Assembly: GCF_037055275.1 (NCBI RefSeq)
Contig: NZ_CP146343.1
Location: 3,134,501 to 3,198,500 of the forward strand
Reading direction: 5' to 3'
Length of the DNA: 64,000 nucleotides
Source of the DNA: Pseudomonas sp. ML2-2023-3
GTDB taxonomy: Bacteria > Pseudomonadota > Gammaproteobacteria > Pseudomonadales > Pseudomonadaceae
In this document: piece by piece, positions 16,670-25,311 of the stretch
How positions within the stretch are numbered: the stretch's first letter is position 1
Layout of the letters: every line of letters starts with the position of its first letter
Made by a program: the position numbers and the translations under genes
Notes under the pieces: generated by a model
What the model saw: the letters and a program-made list of their open reading frames with translations, nothing else
What the model was told of the DNA's origin: nothing
Databases searched by the model: none

Positions 16670-18055
16670 TTAGCAGCTGTTTTCAAACCTGAGCACGGCA
16701 TCCAGCCCGCCGTCGGGTCGATTGTGCAGTTCCAGTGTTCCACCGTGGGCCGCCGCGACGGTCTGGGCGATGCTCAGTCCCAGGCCATAGCCACCGGTGC
16801 TGCTGTTGCGCGATGACTCCAGGCGATAGAACGGTTCCAGAACCTGGGTCAGCTGTTCGGGCGCAATCCCCGGGCCGCTGTCCCTGACCGTGATGGTCAG
16901 GCTGGCGGGCTGCTCGTCGACGATCACGTGCACGTCGCGGGCATACCGCACGGCATTTTCCAGCAGGTTCTGGACGCAGCGTTTCAGGCTGCGGGCATAA
17001 CCCGAGAACGGTCGGGTAGCCCGGCCGGTGAGGGTGATGTGTTCACCCACATCCTGCAGGTCGGCCTGAAGGCTTTGCAGCAATGCGTTGATATCGATGC
17101 TCTGGCGGGGCTCGTTGATTTCACCGCTGCTGACGAAGTCCAGAGTGGTGGACACCAGCCCCTCCATATCGGTCAGGTCTTTGCGAAAACGCTCCTTGAG
17201 CGGCTCGTTGTCGAGCATCTCGGTGCGCAGTCGCAGGCGCGTGATGGGCGAGCGCAAGTCATGGGACACCGCCGCCAGAAAACGCGTGCGCTCGGCCAGG
17301 CTGGCCAGCAGGCGTTGTTGCATCAGGTTGAACGCCTGGGCTGCACGTTGCACTTCCACCGGCCCCTTGATGGGCAGCGGCTGGCGCCGGATGTCCTGGC
17401 CCAGCGCCTGGGCAGCCTGTGCCAGTTGATTGAGCGGGCGAACGGCCAGGCGCACCGCGAGCAAGACAATGATGGCCACTACGATGATCCGCACCAGATA
17501 AATGCGCAGAAAGTAATCGATCATCACATCCGCCGGCGCCAGGCTGGTCCAGCCCTGATCCTCGCGGGCTTGTACATGCAGCCATCGGCCATCGGCCAGG
17601 CGCAGCTCAAGGGTAAATTGACCGGCGGCGGGGCTTGAACCGAACAGCGTATCGATCCCGGCCTTGTGCCCCTGATTGTCGAGCAGGGTCAGGTTGAGCA
17701 GGTTCAAGGGTGTTTGCGTTGCCGTCTTTTCATTGATCAGGCTGCGCAGCAGCGACTCGGTTGCCCGATCCTGGGCCGTGAGCGGCGCACGTTCGGCACT
17801 GGGGGCATTACGCAGTTCAAGGTTGAAGGCGGGGGTGCTCAAGCTTTGCAGCAAAAGCCCGGTGCGCCGGGGATCGGTCGTTGCCACGCGGACAATATCG
17901 GCCAGGCGACTGGCGATCAGGCGCGTGGGGATTTCCAGTACCTGGCTGTGGCGCACGTCATACCAGATGCTGCTGGTCAGCACTTGGGCTGCCAGCATGC
18001 CGCTGACCAGAATCACCACCAGCCGCCCATAGAGGGTGCGGGGCAACAGGGTCAT
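16670..18055 (-). CDS. Sensor histidine kinase paired with an OmpR-type regulator
   Basis: A 461-residue inner-membrane kinase. TM1 spans about residues 10-30, a periplasmic sensor of about 150 residues follows, TM2 is near 180-200 (IYLVRIIVVAIIVLLAVRLAV), then HAMP. The HisKA domain has the phospho-acceptor histidine in AVSHDLRSPITRLRLR; ATPase boxes are LLENAVRYA, DSGPGI and GYGLGLS. The start overlaps the regulator stop (ATGA), so the two are cotranslated. They diverge from a siderophore-receptor operon, which matches the PirR/PirS systems controlling catecholate-siderophore receptors in P. aeruginosa. The signal sensed is inferred. Confidence 0.85.
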   Translation of the reverse strand: MTLLPRTLYGRLVVILVSGMLAAQVLTSSIWYDVRHSQVLEIPTRLIASRLADIVRVATTDPRRTGLLLQSLSTPAFNLELRNAPSAERAPLTAQDRATESLLRSLINEKTATQTPLNLLNLTLLDNQGHKAGIDTLFGSSPAAGQFTLELRLADGRWLHVQAREDQGWTSLAPADVMIDYFLRIYLVRIIVVAIIVLLAVRLAVRPLNQLAQAAQALGQDIRRQPLPIKGPVEVQRAAQAFNLMQQRLLASLAERTRFLAAVSHDLRSPITRLRLRTEMLDNEPLKERFRKDLTDMEGLVSTTLDFVSSGEINEPRQSIDINALLQSLQADLQDVGEHITLTGRATRPFSGYARSLKRCVQNLLENAVRYARDVHVIVDEQPASLTITVRDSGPGIAPEQLTQVLEPFYRLESSRNSSTGGYGLGLSIAQTVAAAHGGTLELHNRPDGGLDAVLRFENSC

Positions 18056-18762
18056 GACTCGCTCGTCACGCAGGCCGAGGTGAGCATATAGCCCTCATTG
18101 CGCACGGTCTTGATCAGGCCGGGCGCCAATTGCTGGCGCAAACGGCTGACGCAGACATCAATGGATCGGTCGAAGGGCGTGCTGTCCTTGTCGAACACAT
18201 GGTTGAGCAAAAAGTCCCGGCTCAACGGCCGGTTGGGGTGCTGCAACAGCAAGCGCAGCACGCGGTAGTCGGAGTTTCCCAGGCTGATCACCAGACCGTC
18301 GGCGGACAGCACTTGCCGGGCGCGGGTGTCGAGCCGCCACTCATCAAAGCGCACATAAGTGGCCTCATCGACCCGGGCACGCTGCGGAAAACTCTGCGCC
18401 CGGCGCAACACCACTTTGATGCGCACCAGTAACTCCCGGGGGTCGAAGGGCTTGGGCAGATAGTCATCCGCACCGATCTCCAGGCCCACGATACGGTCTA
18501 TCAGGCTGGCGCGTGCGGTCAGCATGATCACCGGGATATTGGAGCTGCCGCGCAGCGTGCGGCACAGGCTCAGGCCGTCTTCACCGGGCAGCATCAGATC
18601 GAGCACGATCAGGTCGATAACGCTCAATTCCAGGCGGCGGCGCATTTCCTTGCCATCGCAGGCGGTGGACGCCTGATACCCCGCGTCGCGCAGATAGTCG
18701 GCCAGCAACTGGCGGATGTCGGGGTCGTCATCGACGATTAACACATGATCTTGCTTGGACAT
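18052..18762 (-). CDS. OmpR-family response regulator
   Basis: A 236-residue two-domain regulator. The receiver (3-120) has the acidic pair VDDDPD, the phospho-acceptor aspartate in VLDLMLPGEDG (about D54) and K in DDYLPKPFDP. The C-terminal winged helix ends with DRSIDVCVSRLRQQLAPGLIKTVRNEGYML. It is first in a two-gene operon with the kinase and is divergent from the iron-uptake operon at 18974, which it probably controls. Confidence 0.88.
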   Translation of the reverse strand: MSKQDHVLIVDDDPDIRQLLADYLRDAGYQASTACDGKEMRRRLELSVIDLIVLDLMLPGEDGLSLCRTLRGSSNIPVIMLTARASLIDRIVGLEIGADDYLPKPFDPRELLVRIKVVLRRAQSFPQRARVDEATYVRFDEWRLDTRARQVLSADGLVISLGNSDYRVLRLLLQHPNRPLSRDFLLNHVFDKDSTPFDRSIDVCVSRLRQQLAPGLIKTVRNEGYMLTSACVTSES

Positions 18763-18941
18763 GGGCAGTACAGACGCCTTGAGTCAGATGAACATTGAGC
18801 CGGGGAGGGCCGCACAAATAGCCGATTCCACGGCGCGCAGCCGGGCTAAATGTAATGGAATGTTGTGGGTGCTGTTTTCATGCACTGGCAATACAAAGTC
18901 AGGCGATCCGCTGCAATGACGCTCTTTAGAATGGCGAATCT

Positions 18942-18957
18942 AAATGCGAGTCATTGT
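18942..18957. promoter_or_regulatory. Possible Fur box upstream of the siderophore receptor gene
   Basis: AAATGCGAGTCATTGT, 16-31 bases before the start codon at 18974, resembles Pseudomonas Fur sites (AATGnGAnTCATT core). Its position in the leader of a TonB receptor gene supports iron repression. Match judged by eye. Confidence 0.5.
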
Positions 18958-18973
18958 AATTAAGGAAGGCCCG

Positions 18974-21352
18974 ATGCCATCGTCACCCGATGCGGCAGTA
19001 GTTCGCAATACCCCTTGTGCATTGAACGGTACGCTTGCCCCCGTGTTCAGCCTGCTGGCCCTCGGCGTATTGAGCCCGGCGAGCCAGGCGGCGCAGTCCT
19101 CGACAGAGGTGCTGACCCTGCCAGCATCGAACGTGGAGGGCACTTATGACTCGCCGTTCAAGGTCGATGAAGTGTCATCGCGCAAGGTCATGACGCCGCT
19201 GCTGGATGCCCCGCAGAGCATCACCATCGTGCCCCAGCAGGTGCTCAAGGAGCAGAACGCCCAGAGCTTGCAGGACATCTTGCGCAACGTGCCGGGCATC
19301 ACCTTCATGTCCGGCGAGGGCAATCTCGGCTGGGGTGATCTGTTTTCCATCCGCGGGTTTTCTTCCGAGCAGAGCCTGACCGTCGATGGTGTGCGCGATG
19401 CGGGCATGTCCAGCCGCAACGACACCTTCAACCTGCAACAGGCCGAGGTGTTCAAGGGCACCGGCGCCATCGAGTCGGGTATTTCGGCAGTGGGCGGCAG
19501 CGTCAATCTGGTGAGCAAGGAAGCCCATCTGGGGGATGCCAATCGGGTGTCTGCCGGTGTCGGGACCGATGGCTATCGACGCCTGACCGCTGATATCAAC
19601 CATGAGTTGAATGACACCAGCGCGGTGCGCATCAACCTGATGAAGCACCAAAGCCAGGTGGCTGAACGCGATGAGGTCGACTACGACCGCTGGGGCATTG
19701 CCACCTCGCTGGCCCTGGGGCTGTCGACGCCGACCCGGGGCTTTGTCGATTTTTTCTACCAGAAGGATGACAACACCCCGGACGGCGGCCTGCCGATCTT
19801 GCGCGGCACAGATGGCAAGCGCATGCCCGGCGTCAAACGCAGCAACTGGTACGGCGACTCCAGCCTGTACACCCAGCAAACCGAGACCACTTCGTTGACC
19901 GGGCGCCTGGAACACGACTTCGACAATGGGACGTTGCTGACCAACCAGGTGCGCTGGCAGCGCACCGACAACTTTTCGGTGCTGTCCCCGGCGCGTTTTA
20001 CCGCCGCAGGCGCCGACGGCGCGAAAACCTGTACCGCCAACCGTTGCGCAACCCTGGGTTATGTCGGCGTGGGGCCGGTATCGACGGTCAACGGGGTCAA
20101 TGTCTACACCGACTACACCAACACCGGCAGCACCGCCAACGGGATACTGCGGGGCAGTGATTTCGGCTTGTCCAAACGCTACACCATCCTCGATAACCAG
20201 ACCGACCTGAGCTTTGAATTCGACACCGGCGCCATCAGCCACAAGGCCGTGGCCGGGCTCGATGTCTACCATGAAACCTACGGTGGCCTTGAGCGCAACG
20301 CCAAGGTGCCGGCGCCGAACATGACGTTCGACATGGCTGACCCACAGCATGACTTTGCGGCGGTCTACACCACCAAGGGCGTCGGCGAGCCGCGTTCGAG
20401 CATCGACAACGCCGGGCTGTTTTTTGGCGATACCCTGACCCTGAATCAGTGGTGGCAGGTCATGGGGTCCCTGCGCTATGACCACTGGAGTGCCGAAACG
20501 ACCCAGCGTGGCCAGGACGATGTCAAGGACACCTCGGGTGCCTGGAGCGGTCGCGCCGGGGTGGTATTCAAGCCACAACCCAACGGCACGATTTACGCGT
20601 CGTACAGTGAGTCGACCCAGCCTTCGGCGCTGGGTGCCTCGACCAACAACCAGATCTACGGTGCTGCCAGTACCCGTCGCTATACCCCGGCCAAGTCCAG
20701 GACTTACGAGCTTGGCACCAAGTGGGACCTGCTGGACAAAGGCATGAGCGTGACCGCGGCGGTGTTCCGCACTGAGCTGGTCAACTCCTGGGAATACGCC
20801 GAGGGTGAAGCATCGCCGGTGCGTGCCTTGCCTGCCAAACGGGTCGATGGCGTCGAGCTGGGCCTGCAAGGCACCTTGACCGATCGCTGGACGGCCTACA
20901 GCGGTTTCTCGGCCCTCAAAAGCGAACAGACCAAGGGTGTCAACAAAGGCGCAGAGGCCAAGAACGTGCCCGACCTGACGGCCAACCTGTGGACCACCTA
21001 CGCCTTTACCGATGACCTGAGCTTGAGCTATGGCGCCAACTACGTGGGTCGTCGTCGCTACACCGACAACAAATACGTGGGTGGCCTGAACAACAACAGC
21101 AGCTATGCCGACGGTCCTTCAGGGGTGCTTGCGATCTACACCCAGGACAAGGAAAAGGCCCCCGGCTACTGGGTGCACTACCTGGCAGCGCAGTGCAGGT
21201 TCAATCGCCAGACCACGGTCAACCTCAATGTCGACAACCTGTTCAACACCTTCTACTTCAGCCGCGTCGGCGCCTCGCTAGATGGCTTTCAGCTGTATGG
21301 CGTGCCGGGAGCCGGACGCACGCTGACGGCGAGTATCGATTATGACTTCTGA
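18974..21352 (+). CDS. piuA: TonB-dependent catecholate-type siderophore receptor (PiuA-like)
   Basis: A 792-residue outer-membrane receptor. The signal region ends near SPASQAA, followed by a plug domain with APQSITIVPQQVLKEQNAQSLQDILRNVPG and FSIRGF, then a 22-strand-type barrel ending in an aromatic residue (SIDYDF), the outer-membrane insertion signal. The start at 18974 follows AAGGAAGG; an ATG 30 bases earlier lacks this. The PiuC-type hydroxylase gene comes 24 bases later, the pairing seen for piuA-piuC and E. coli fiu-ybiX. It imports ferric catecholates using TonB energy. Confidence 0.82.
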   Translation: MPSSPDAAVVRNTPCALNGTLAPVFSLLALGVLSPASQAAQSSTEVLTLPASNVEGTYDSPFKVDEVSSRKVMTPLLDAPQSITIVPQQVLKEQNAQSLQDILRNVPGITFMSGEGNLGWGDLFSIRGFSSEQSLTVDGVRDAGMSSRNDTFNLQQAEVFKGTGAIESGISAVGGSVNLVSKEAHLGDANRVSAGVGTDGYRRLTADINHELNDTSAVRINLMKHQSQVAERDEVDYDRWGIATSLALGLSTPTRGFVDFFYQKDDNTPDGGLPILRGTDGKRMPGVKRSNWYGDSSLYTQQTETTSLTGRLEHDFDNGTLLTNQVRWQRTDNFSVLSPARFTAAGADGAKTCTANRCATLGYVGVGPVSTVNGVNVYTDYTNTGSTANGILRGSDFGLSKRYTILDNQTDLSFEFDTGAISHKAVAGLDVYHETYGGLERNAKVPAPNMTFDMADPQHDFAAVYTTKGVGEPRSSIDNAGLFFGDTLTLNQWWQVMGSLRYDHWSAETTQRGQDDVKDTSGAWSGRAGVVFKPQPNGTIYASYSESTQPSALGASTNNQIYGAASTRRYTPAKSRTYELGTKWDLLDKGMSVTAAVFRTELVNSWEYAEGEASPVRALPAKRVDGVELGLQGTLTDRWTAYSGFSALKSEQTKGVNKGAEAKNVPDLTANLWTTYAFTDDLSLSYGANYVGRRRYTDNKYVGGLNNNSSYADGPSGVLAIYTQDKEKAPGYWVHYLAAQCRFNRQTTVNLNVDNLFNTFYFSRVGASLDGFQLYGVPGAGRTLTASIDYDF

Positions 21353-21376
21353 TTCCGGGTTGTTGCGGAGCGAGAG

Positions 21377-22057
21377 ATGCTGATCGAAATCGCCGACCTG
21401 TTCAGCCCGCAGGAAGTGACCGAGATGCGCCGCGTGCTGCTCGATCAGCCGTGGGTCGATGGCAAACAGACCGCCGGAGTGCGTTCGGCGCGGGGCAAGT
21501 TCAACCGCCAACTGGCCGAAGACAACGAGGTCGGCCTGCTGCTGGGCCAGCGCATTCTGCAGCGGCTGTCCGATAACGCGTTGTTCATGTCTGGCGCGTT
21601 GCCCAAGCGCATCTACCCGCCCTTGTTCAACCGCTACAGCGCAGGCGAGTCGTTCGGTTTTCATATCGACAACGCCATTCGCGGCATCAAGGGCGTTCGT
21701 GAGCGGGTGCGCACGGACGTGTCCGCGACCCTGTTTCTGGCCGATCCCCACAGTTATGACGGCGGCGAACTGGTGATCCGCGACACCTTTGGCGAGCGCA
21801 GCGTCAAGTTGCCCGCCGGGCATCTGGTGCTGTACCCGGGCAGCAGCGTGCACAAGGTCAACCCGGTGACCCGGGGCGAGCGTGTTGCGAGTTTTTTCTG
21901 GATCGAAAGCCTGGTGCGCGAAGACAGCCAGCGCAGCCTGTTGCTGGACATGGACGTGGCCATTCAACGCTTGACCGCCCAGCAGGCGGATGACGAATCA
22001 CTGCTGCAACTGAGCGGCGTGTATCACAACCTCTTGCGGCGCTGGAGCGACGTTTGA
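21377..22057 (+). CDS. piuC: Fe(II)/2-oxoglutarate-dependent hydroxylase, PiuC/YbiX family
   Basis: A 226-residue cytoplasmic prolyl-4-hydroxylase-fold enzyme. The metal triad is visible as H-x-D in [11 protein letters not shown] and the distal His in [12 protein letters not shown], with the 2-oxoglutarate arginine in [11 protein letters not shown]. Members accompany catecholate siderophore receptors; their substrate is not established. The stop lies shortly before the GTG of the binding-protein gene, so it is in the same operon. Confidence 0.9.
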   Translation: MLIEIADLFSPQEVTEMRRVLLDQPWVDGKQTAGVRSARGKFNRQLAEDNEVGLLLGQRILQRLSDNALFMSGALPKRIYPPLFNRYSAGESFGFHIDNAIRGIKGVRERVRTDVSATLFLADPHSYDGGELVIRDTFGERSVKLPAGHLVLYPGSSVHKVNPVTRGERVASFFWIESLVREDSQRSLLLDMDVAIQRLTAQQADDESLLQLSGVYHNLLRRWSDV

Positions 22058-22083
22058 GCCTTTTATTCAGCGGGAGATTTGCC

Positions 22084-23202
22084 GTGTCGAGAGTGTTTTT
22101 GCGTCAGGCCTTTGTACGCCTTGGGGCCATGCTGGTGCTGGTGGCGTTGGGGACTTCGTGCGCCAGTGCCAAAGAGGTCACTGATGCCTTGGGGCGGGTG
22201 GTCAAGGTGCCGGACCAGGTGCAGCGGGTGGTGCTGGGGGAAGGGCGGCTGATTTCGGCCTTCGCGCTGCTCGACCGCGATCAGCCGTTCAAACGTATCG
22301 TTGGCTGGCAGAACGACCTGCGCAAGCTTGACCCCAACACCTACGCGGCTTACGTGGCGAAGTTCCCCGAGGTCAAGGACATCCCGTTGATCGGCCAGGC
22401 CTCCGAGCAGAGTGTCAGTGCCGAGCAGATCCTGGCGCTCAAGCCGGATCTGGCGGTGTTCAGTATTTCCGGGCATGGCCCCACCGATCACAGCCCGGTG
22501 GCCGATGTGCTGGAAAAAGCCGGGATTGCGGTGTTGTTCGTCGATTTCCGGGTCAACCCGATGCAAGGCACCGAGGACAGCATGACAGCACTGGGCCAGG
22601 CGTTGGGGCGCGAAGCCCGGGCCAGTGCCTTTCTTGATTTCTACCGCCAGCACATCGAACGCATCACCCAGACCCTGGGCGCGATCGATGACAGCCAGCG
22701 CCCAAAGGTGTTTCTGGAACTGCTGGGCGGGGTCTGGGCCAATCCCGGGCATACCACCGGCAAGGGCGGCATGGGCGAGCTGATCCGCCTGGTGGGCGGG
22801 CGCAATATTGCCGAGGGCGTGGTGCCCGGCGCGCTGGGTGACATCAGTGTTGAATACGCGCTCAAGGCCGATCCCGATGTGTACATCCTCTCGGGCAATC
22901 AAAAGCCCGGTGTGATGCTGGGCGCGGGCATCGATGAACAGACGGCCCGGGCGTCGCTCAAGCACGTGCTCAAGCGTCCGGAGTTTGTCGAGCTGCGGGC
23001 GGTGCGCGAGGGTAATGTCCATGGCCTGTGGCACGACTTTTACAATTCGCCGTACAACATTCTCGCCATTGAGGCGATGGCCAGGTGGATTCACCCCGAA
23101 AGGTTTGCCGACCTTGATCCACAGCAGACGCTGGCTGAAATCAACCGACAGTTCCTCGACACGCCGCTGGCGGGCCAGTACTGGATCAGTGAGCAGAAAT
23201 GA
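22084..23202 (+). CDS. Iron-siderophore ABC transporter binding protein (FecB/FhuD-like)
   Basis: A 372-residue periplasmic protein. The GTG at 22084 with GGGAG ahead is preferred; the frame extends upstream to a TTG overlapping piuC without a better site. A hydrophobic signal segment ends near SCASA. Mature features of class III binding proteins include EVTDALGRVVKVPDQVQRVV, LKPDLAVF, and KGGMGELIRLVGGRNIAEG. It probably receives a ferric siderophore from the receptor encoded upstream and hands it to the FecCD-type permease. The overlap with the permease start confirms coupling. Confidence 0.85.
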   Translation: MSRVFLRQAFVRLGAMLVLVALGTSCASAKEVTDALGRVVKVPDQVQRVVLGEGRLISAFALLDRDQPFKRIVGWQNDLRKLDPNTYAAYVAKFPEVKDIPLIGQASEQSVSAEQILALKPDLAVFSISGHGPTDHSPVADVLEKAGIAVLFVDFRVNPMQGTEDSMTALGQALGREARASAFLDFYRQHIERITQTLGAIDDSQRPKVFLELLGGVWANPGHTTGKGGMGELIRLVGGRNIAEGVVPGALGDISVEYALKADPDVYILSGNQKPGVMLGAGIDEQTARASLKHVLKRPEFVELRAVREGNVHGLWHDFYNSPYNILAIEAMARWIHPERFADLDPQQTLAEINRQFLDTPLAGQYWISEQK

Positions 23203-24260
23203 CTTCAATCGCCAACCCGGCAGTGATTGCTGCCAGCCAGGGTTATCGGCGTCTACTGGCTAGACGGTGTTGCCTGTTACTGGTGATGGGCTGCGCGCTG
23301 GTGGGTGCCGTGCTGCTCGACCTGTCCACCGGCTCGTCAGGCATGGGGCTGGGGGACTTGATCCAGGGGCTGCTGCACCCGCAAACCCTGGACGTGACTG
23401 ACCGCGTGATCATCTGGAATGTGCGCCTGCCCTATGCGCTGATGGCCGTGATGGTCGGCGCAGCCCTGTCTCTGGCCGGTGCGGAAATGCAGGCGATCCT
23501 CAATAACCCGCTGGCCAGCCCGTTCACCCTGGGCGTGTCGTCGGCCGCTGCGCTGGGGGCTTCGCTGGTGATCGTGTTTCCGGTTAGCAGCGCCTTGTTG
23601 AGTCGCGACTCCCTGGTGGCCCTGTCGGCTTTTGTGTTTGCCTGCGGCTCGATGTTCCTGCTGCACGGCATGTCGCGGCTGCGCGGGGCAGGGGTCGAGA
23701 CCCTGGTGCTGTTCGGTATTGCGCTGGTGTTCAGTTGCAACGCACTGGTTGCCCTGTTGCAGTTGCTGGCCACTGAAGACGTCCTGCAGCAACTGGTGTT
23801 CTGGAGCCTGGGCAGCGTGGCCCGGGCCAATTGGGACAAGCTGGGGATTCTGGCCCTGGTGGTGGCGTTGACTGCGCCGTTTTCCCTGCACGCGGCTTCA
23901 CGCATGACGTTGCTGCGCATGGGCGAGGAGCGGGCGCAGAGCTTTGGCGTGGATGTGCGGCGGCTGCGATTTTTCTCGTTGCTGCGCATCAGCCTGTTGG
24001 CCGCCACGGCGGTGGCGTTTGTCGGCACCATTGGCTTTATCGGCCTGGTGGGGCCGCATATTGCGCGGATCCTGATCGGAGAGGACCAGCGCTTTCTGTT
24101 CCCGGCCAGTGCGCTGGTGGGCGCGTTGTTGCTGTCGCTGTCCTCGGTGGTCAGCAAAATCATCATGCCGGGCGTCATCGTGCCGGTGGGCATCGTCACC
24201 GCGCTGGTGGGGGTGCCGATTTTTGTGGCGCTGGTCTACAAGCGGGGCAGGCAGTTATGA
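23199..24260 (+). CDS. FecCD-family iron-siderophore ABC permease
   Basis: A 353-residue permease with about ten hydrophobic helices. It contains the family blocks RLPYALMAVMVGAALSLAGAEMQAILNNPLASPFTLGVSSAAALGA and VGTIGFIGLVGPHIARILIGEDQRFLFPASALVGA. One gene encodes the permease, so a homodimer is expected. It starts inside the end of the binding-protein gene, and its stop overlaps the ATPase start (ATGA). Confidence 0.92.
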   Translation: MTSIANPAVIAASQGYRRLLARRCCLLLVMGCALVGAVLLDLSTGSSGMGLGDLIQGLLHPQTLDVTDRVIIWNVRLPYALMAVMVGAALSLAGAEMQAILNNPLASPFTLGVSSAAALGASLVIVFPVSSALLSRDSLVALSAFVFACGSMFLLHGMSRLRGAGVETLVLFGIALVFSCNALVALLQLLATEDVLQQLVFWSLGSVARANWDKLGILALVVALTAPFSLHAASRMTLLRMGEERAQSFGVDVRRLRFFSLLRISLLAATAVAFVGTIGFIGLVGPHIARILIGEDQRFLFPASALVGALLLSLSSVVSKIIMPGVIVPVGIVTALVGVPIFVALVYKRGRQL

Positions 24261-25054
24261 GTGAGCAGGGGTTGTTGATCCGTCACGGGCACGTGAAGTA
24301 CGGGCGCCGGGTGGTGATTGGCGATGTCTCGTTGCCAGAGCTGCGTCCCGGCACGCTGACCGCCCTGATCGGGCCCAACGGTGCCGGCAAATCAACCTTG
24401 TTGCGTGGGCTGGCGGGGCTTGAGCCCATGACCGGTTCCGTCAGTCTGCAAGGTCGGCCACTGGCGCCGATGTCCGTGGCCCAGCGCGCCCGTCTCATCA
24501 CCTACATGCCCCAGCACTTGCCACCCGGACTGGGGTTGAGTGTGACCGAAAGCGTCATGGCGGCGTTGCGGGTGGGGGCAGGCGGCGGCGATTACCTGTT
24601 GCAAGCCTATGAGGCCTTGCAGCGCATCGGCATCCAGCACTTGGCCGATAACCTGCTCAACGCATTGTCCGGTGGTCAGCGGCAACTGGTCAGCCTGGCA
24701 CAACTGATTGCCCGCAGGCCCCGTGTGATGCTGCTGGATGAGCCCACCAGTGCGCTGGACCTGAGCTATCAACTGCGGGTAATGGAATGCGTGCGGGCGA
24801 TGGTGCGTCAGCACGGGCTGATTGCCGTGATCGTCATGCACGACATCAGCCTGGCGGCCCGTTACGCAGACCGGATTGCCGTATTGCGCGAGGGCGCGCT
24901 GATCGGTTTCGGTCCCCCGGAGCAGGTGCTGACCCCGCAACTTTTCGCCGAGGTTTATGGGGTTAATGCGCGCGTTGAACGCTGTTCGCAGCAGACGATC
25001 CAGATTCTGGTGGATGGTGCGCTGGAGGTGATTCAGGTCGGACATCAGGGGTAG
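24257..25054 (+). CDS. Iron-siderophore ABC transporter ATPase (FecE-like)
   Basis: A 265-residue ATPase. Walker A GPNGAGKST (about 39-47), Q-loop TYMPQ, signature LSGGQRQLV, Walker B VMLLDEPTSALD and switch VMHD are all present. It is the last gene of the receptor-hydroxylase-binding protein-permease-ATPase operon and energises transport of the iron chelate across the inner membrane. Confidence 0.92.
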   Translation: MSEQGLLIRHGHVKYGRRVVIGDVSLPELRPGTLTALIGPNGAGKSTLLRGLAGLEPMTGSVSLQGRPLAPMSVAQRARLITYMPQHLPPGLGLSVTESVMAALRVGAGGGDYLLQAYEALQRIGIQHLADNLLNALSGGQRQLVSLAQLIARRPRVMLLDEPTSALDLSYQLRVMECVRAMVRQHGLIAVIVMHDISLAARYADRIAVLREGALIGFGPPEQVLTPQLFAEVYGVNARVERCSQQTIQILVDGALEVIQVGHQG

Positions 25055-25078
25055 GGGCTGAATTCAACGCACATCAAT

Positions 25079-25123
25079 CTGGTAAGGCCAATTCAATTAT
25101 TTTGAAAACTGGTCTTGCCAATT
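25079..25123. promoter_or_regulatory. Twin operator-like sites CTGGTnnnGCCAATT
   Basis: CTGGTAAGGCCAATT at 25079-25093 and CTGGTCTTGCCAATT at 25109-25123 are two copies of a dyad, spaced 30 bases centre to centre (about three helical turns). The form resembles TGGTnnnACCA sites of FadR-type GntR regulators. They sit in the leader of the sugar-acid operon, and the GntR gene at 33913-34614 is the natural candidate. Confidence 0.5.
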
Positions 25124-25200
25124 TTTTTGGCTGCGTGTAATTTTCGAGGCGTGATCATCCAAGCGGCACTCAAGCCTGCACACAATAAGAGGAGATCCAG

Positions 25201-25311
25201 ATGCCCTGTCTTTTCCCCTCCGTTGTTGCAGCCCTCCCTGTTTGTCACCCCTCTATCACCTCGCCTGTACCCGTAGCCCCCGGGCTAACGACGGAGAATA
25301 AAAAATGCTGA
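25201..25311 (+). CDS. Possible 36-residue leader peptide overlapping the dehydrogenase start
   Basis: An ATG at 25201 is preceded by a strong AAGAGGAGA site and opens a 36-codon frame rich in Pro, Val and Ser. It ends TGC TGA, with the stop at 25309-25311, 4 bases beyond the ATG (25305) of the next gene and out of frame with it. The overlap would allow translational coupling. No homology is known to me, and it may be a chance frame. Confidence 0.3.
   Translation: MPCLFPSVVAALPVCHPSITSPVPVAPGLTTENKKC

Noticed and set aside
19175..20869. 564-codon minus-strand frame opposite the TonB receptor gene
   Set aside because: The plus strand has a full receptor with plug and barrel motifs. The antisense translation shows only repetitive Gly/His/Arg composition with no domains.
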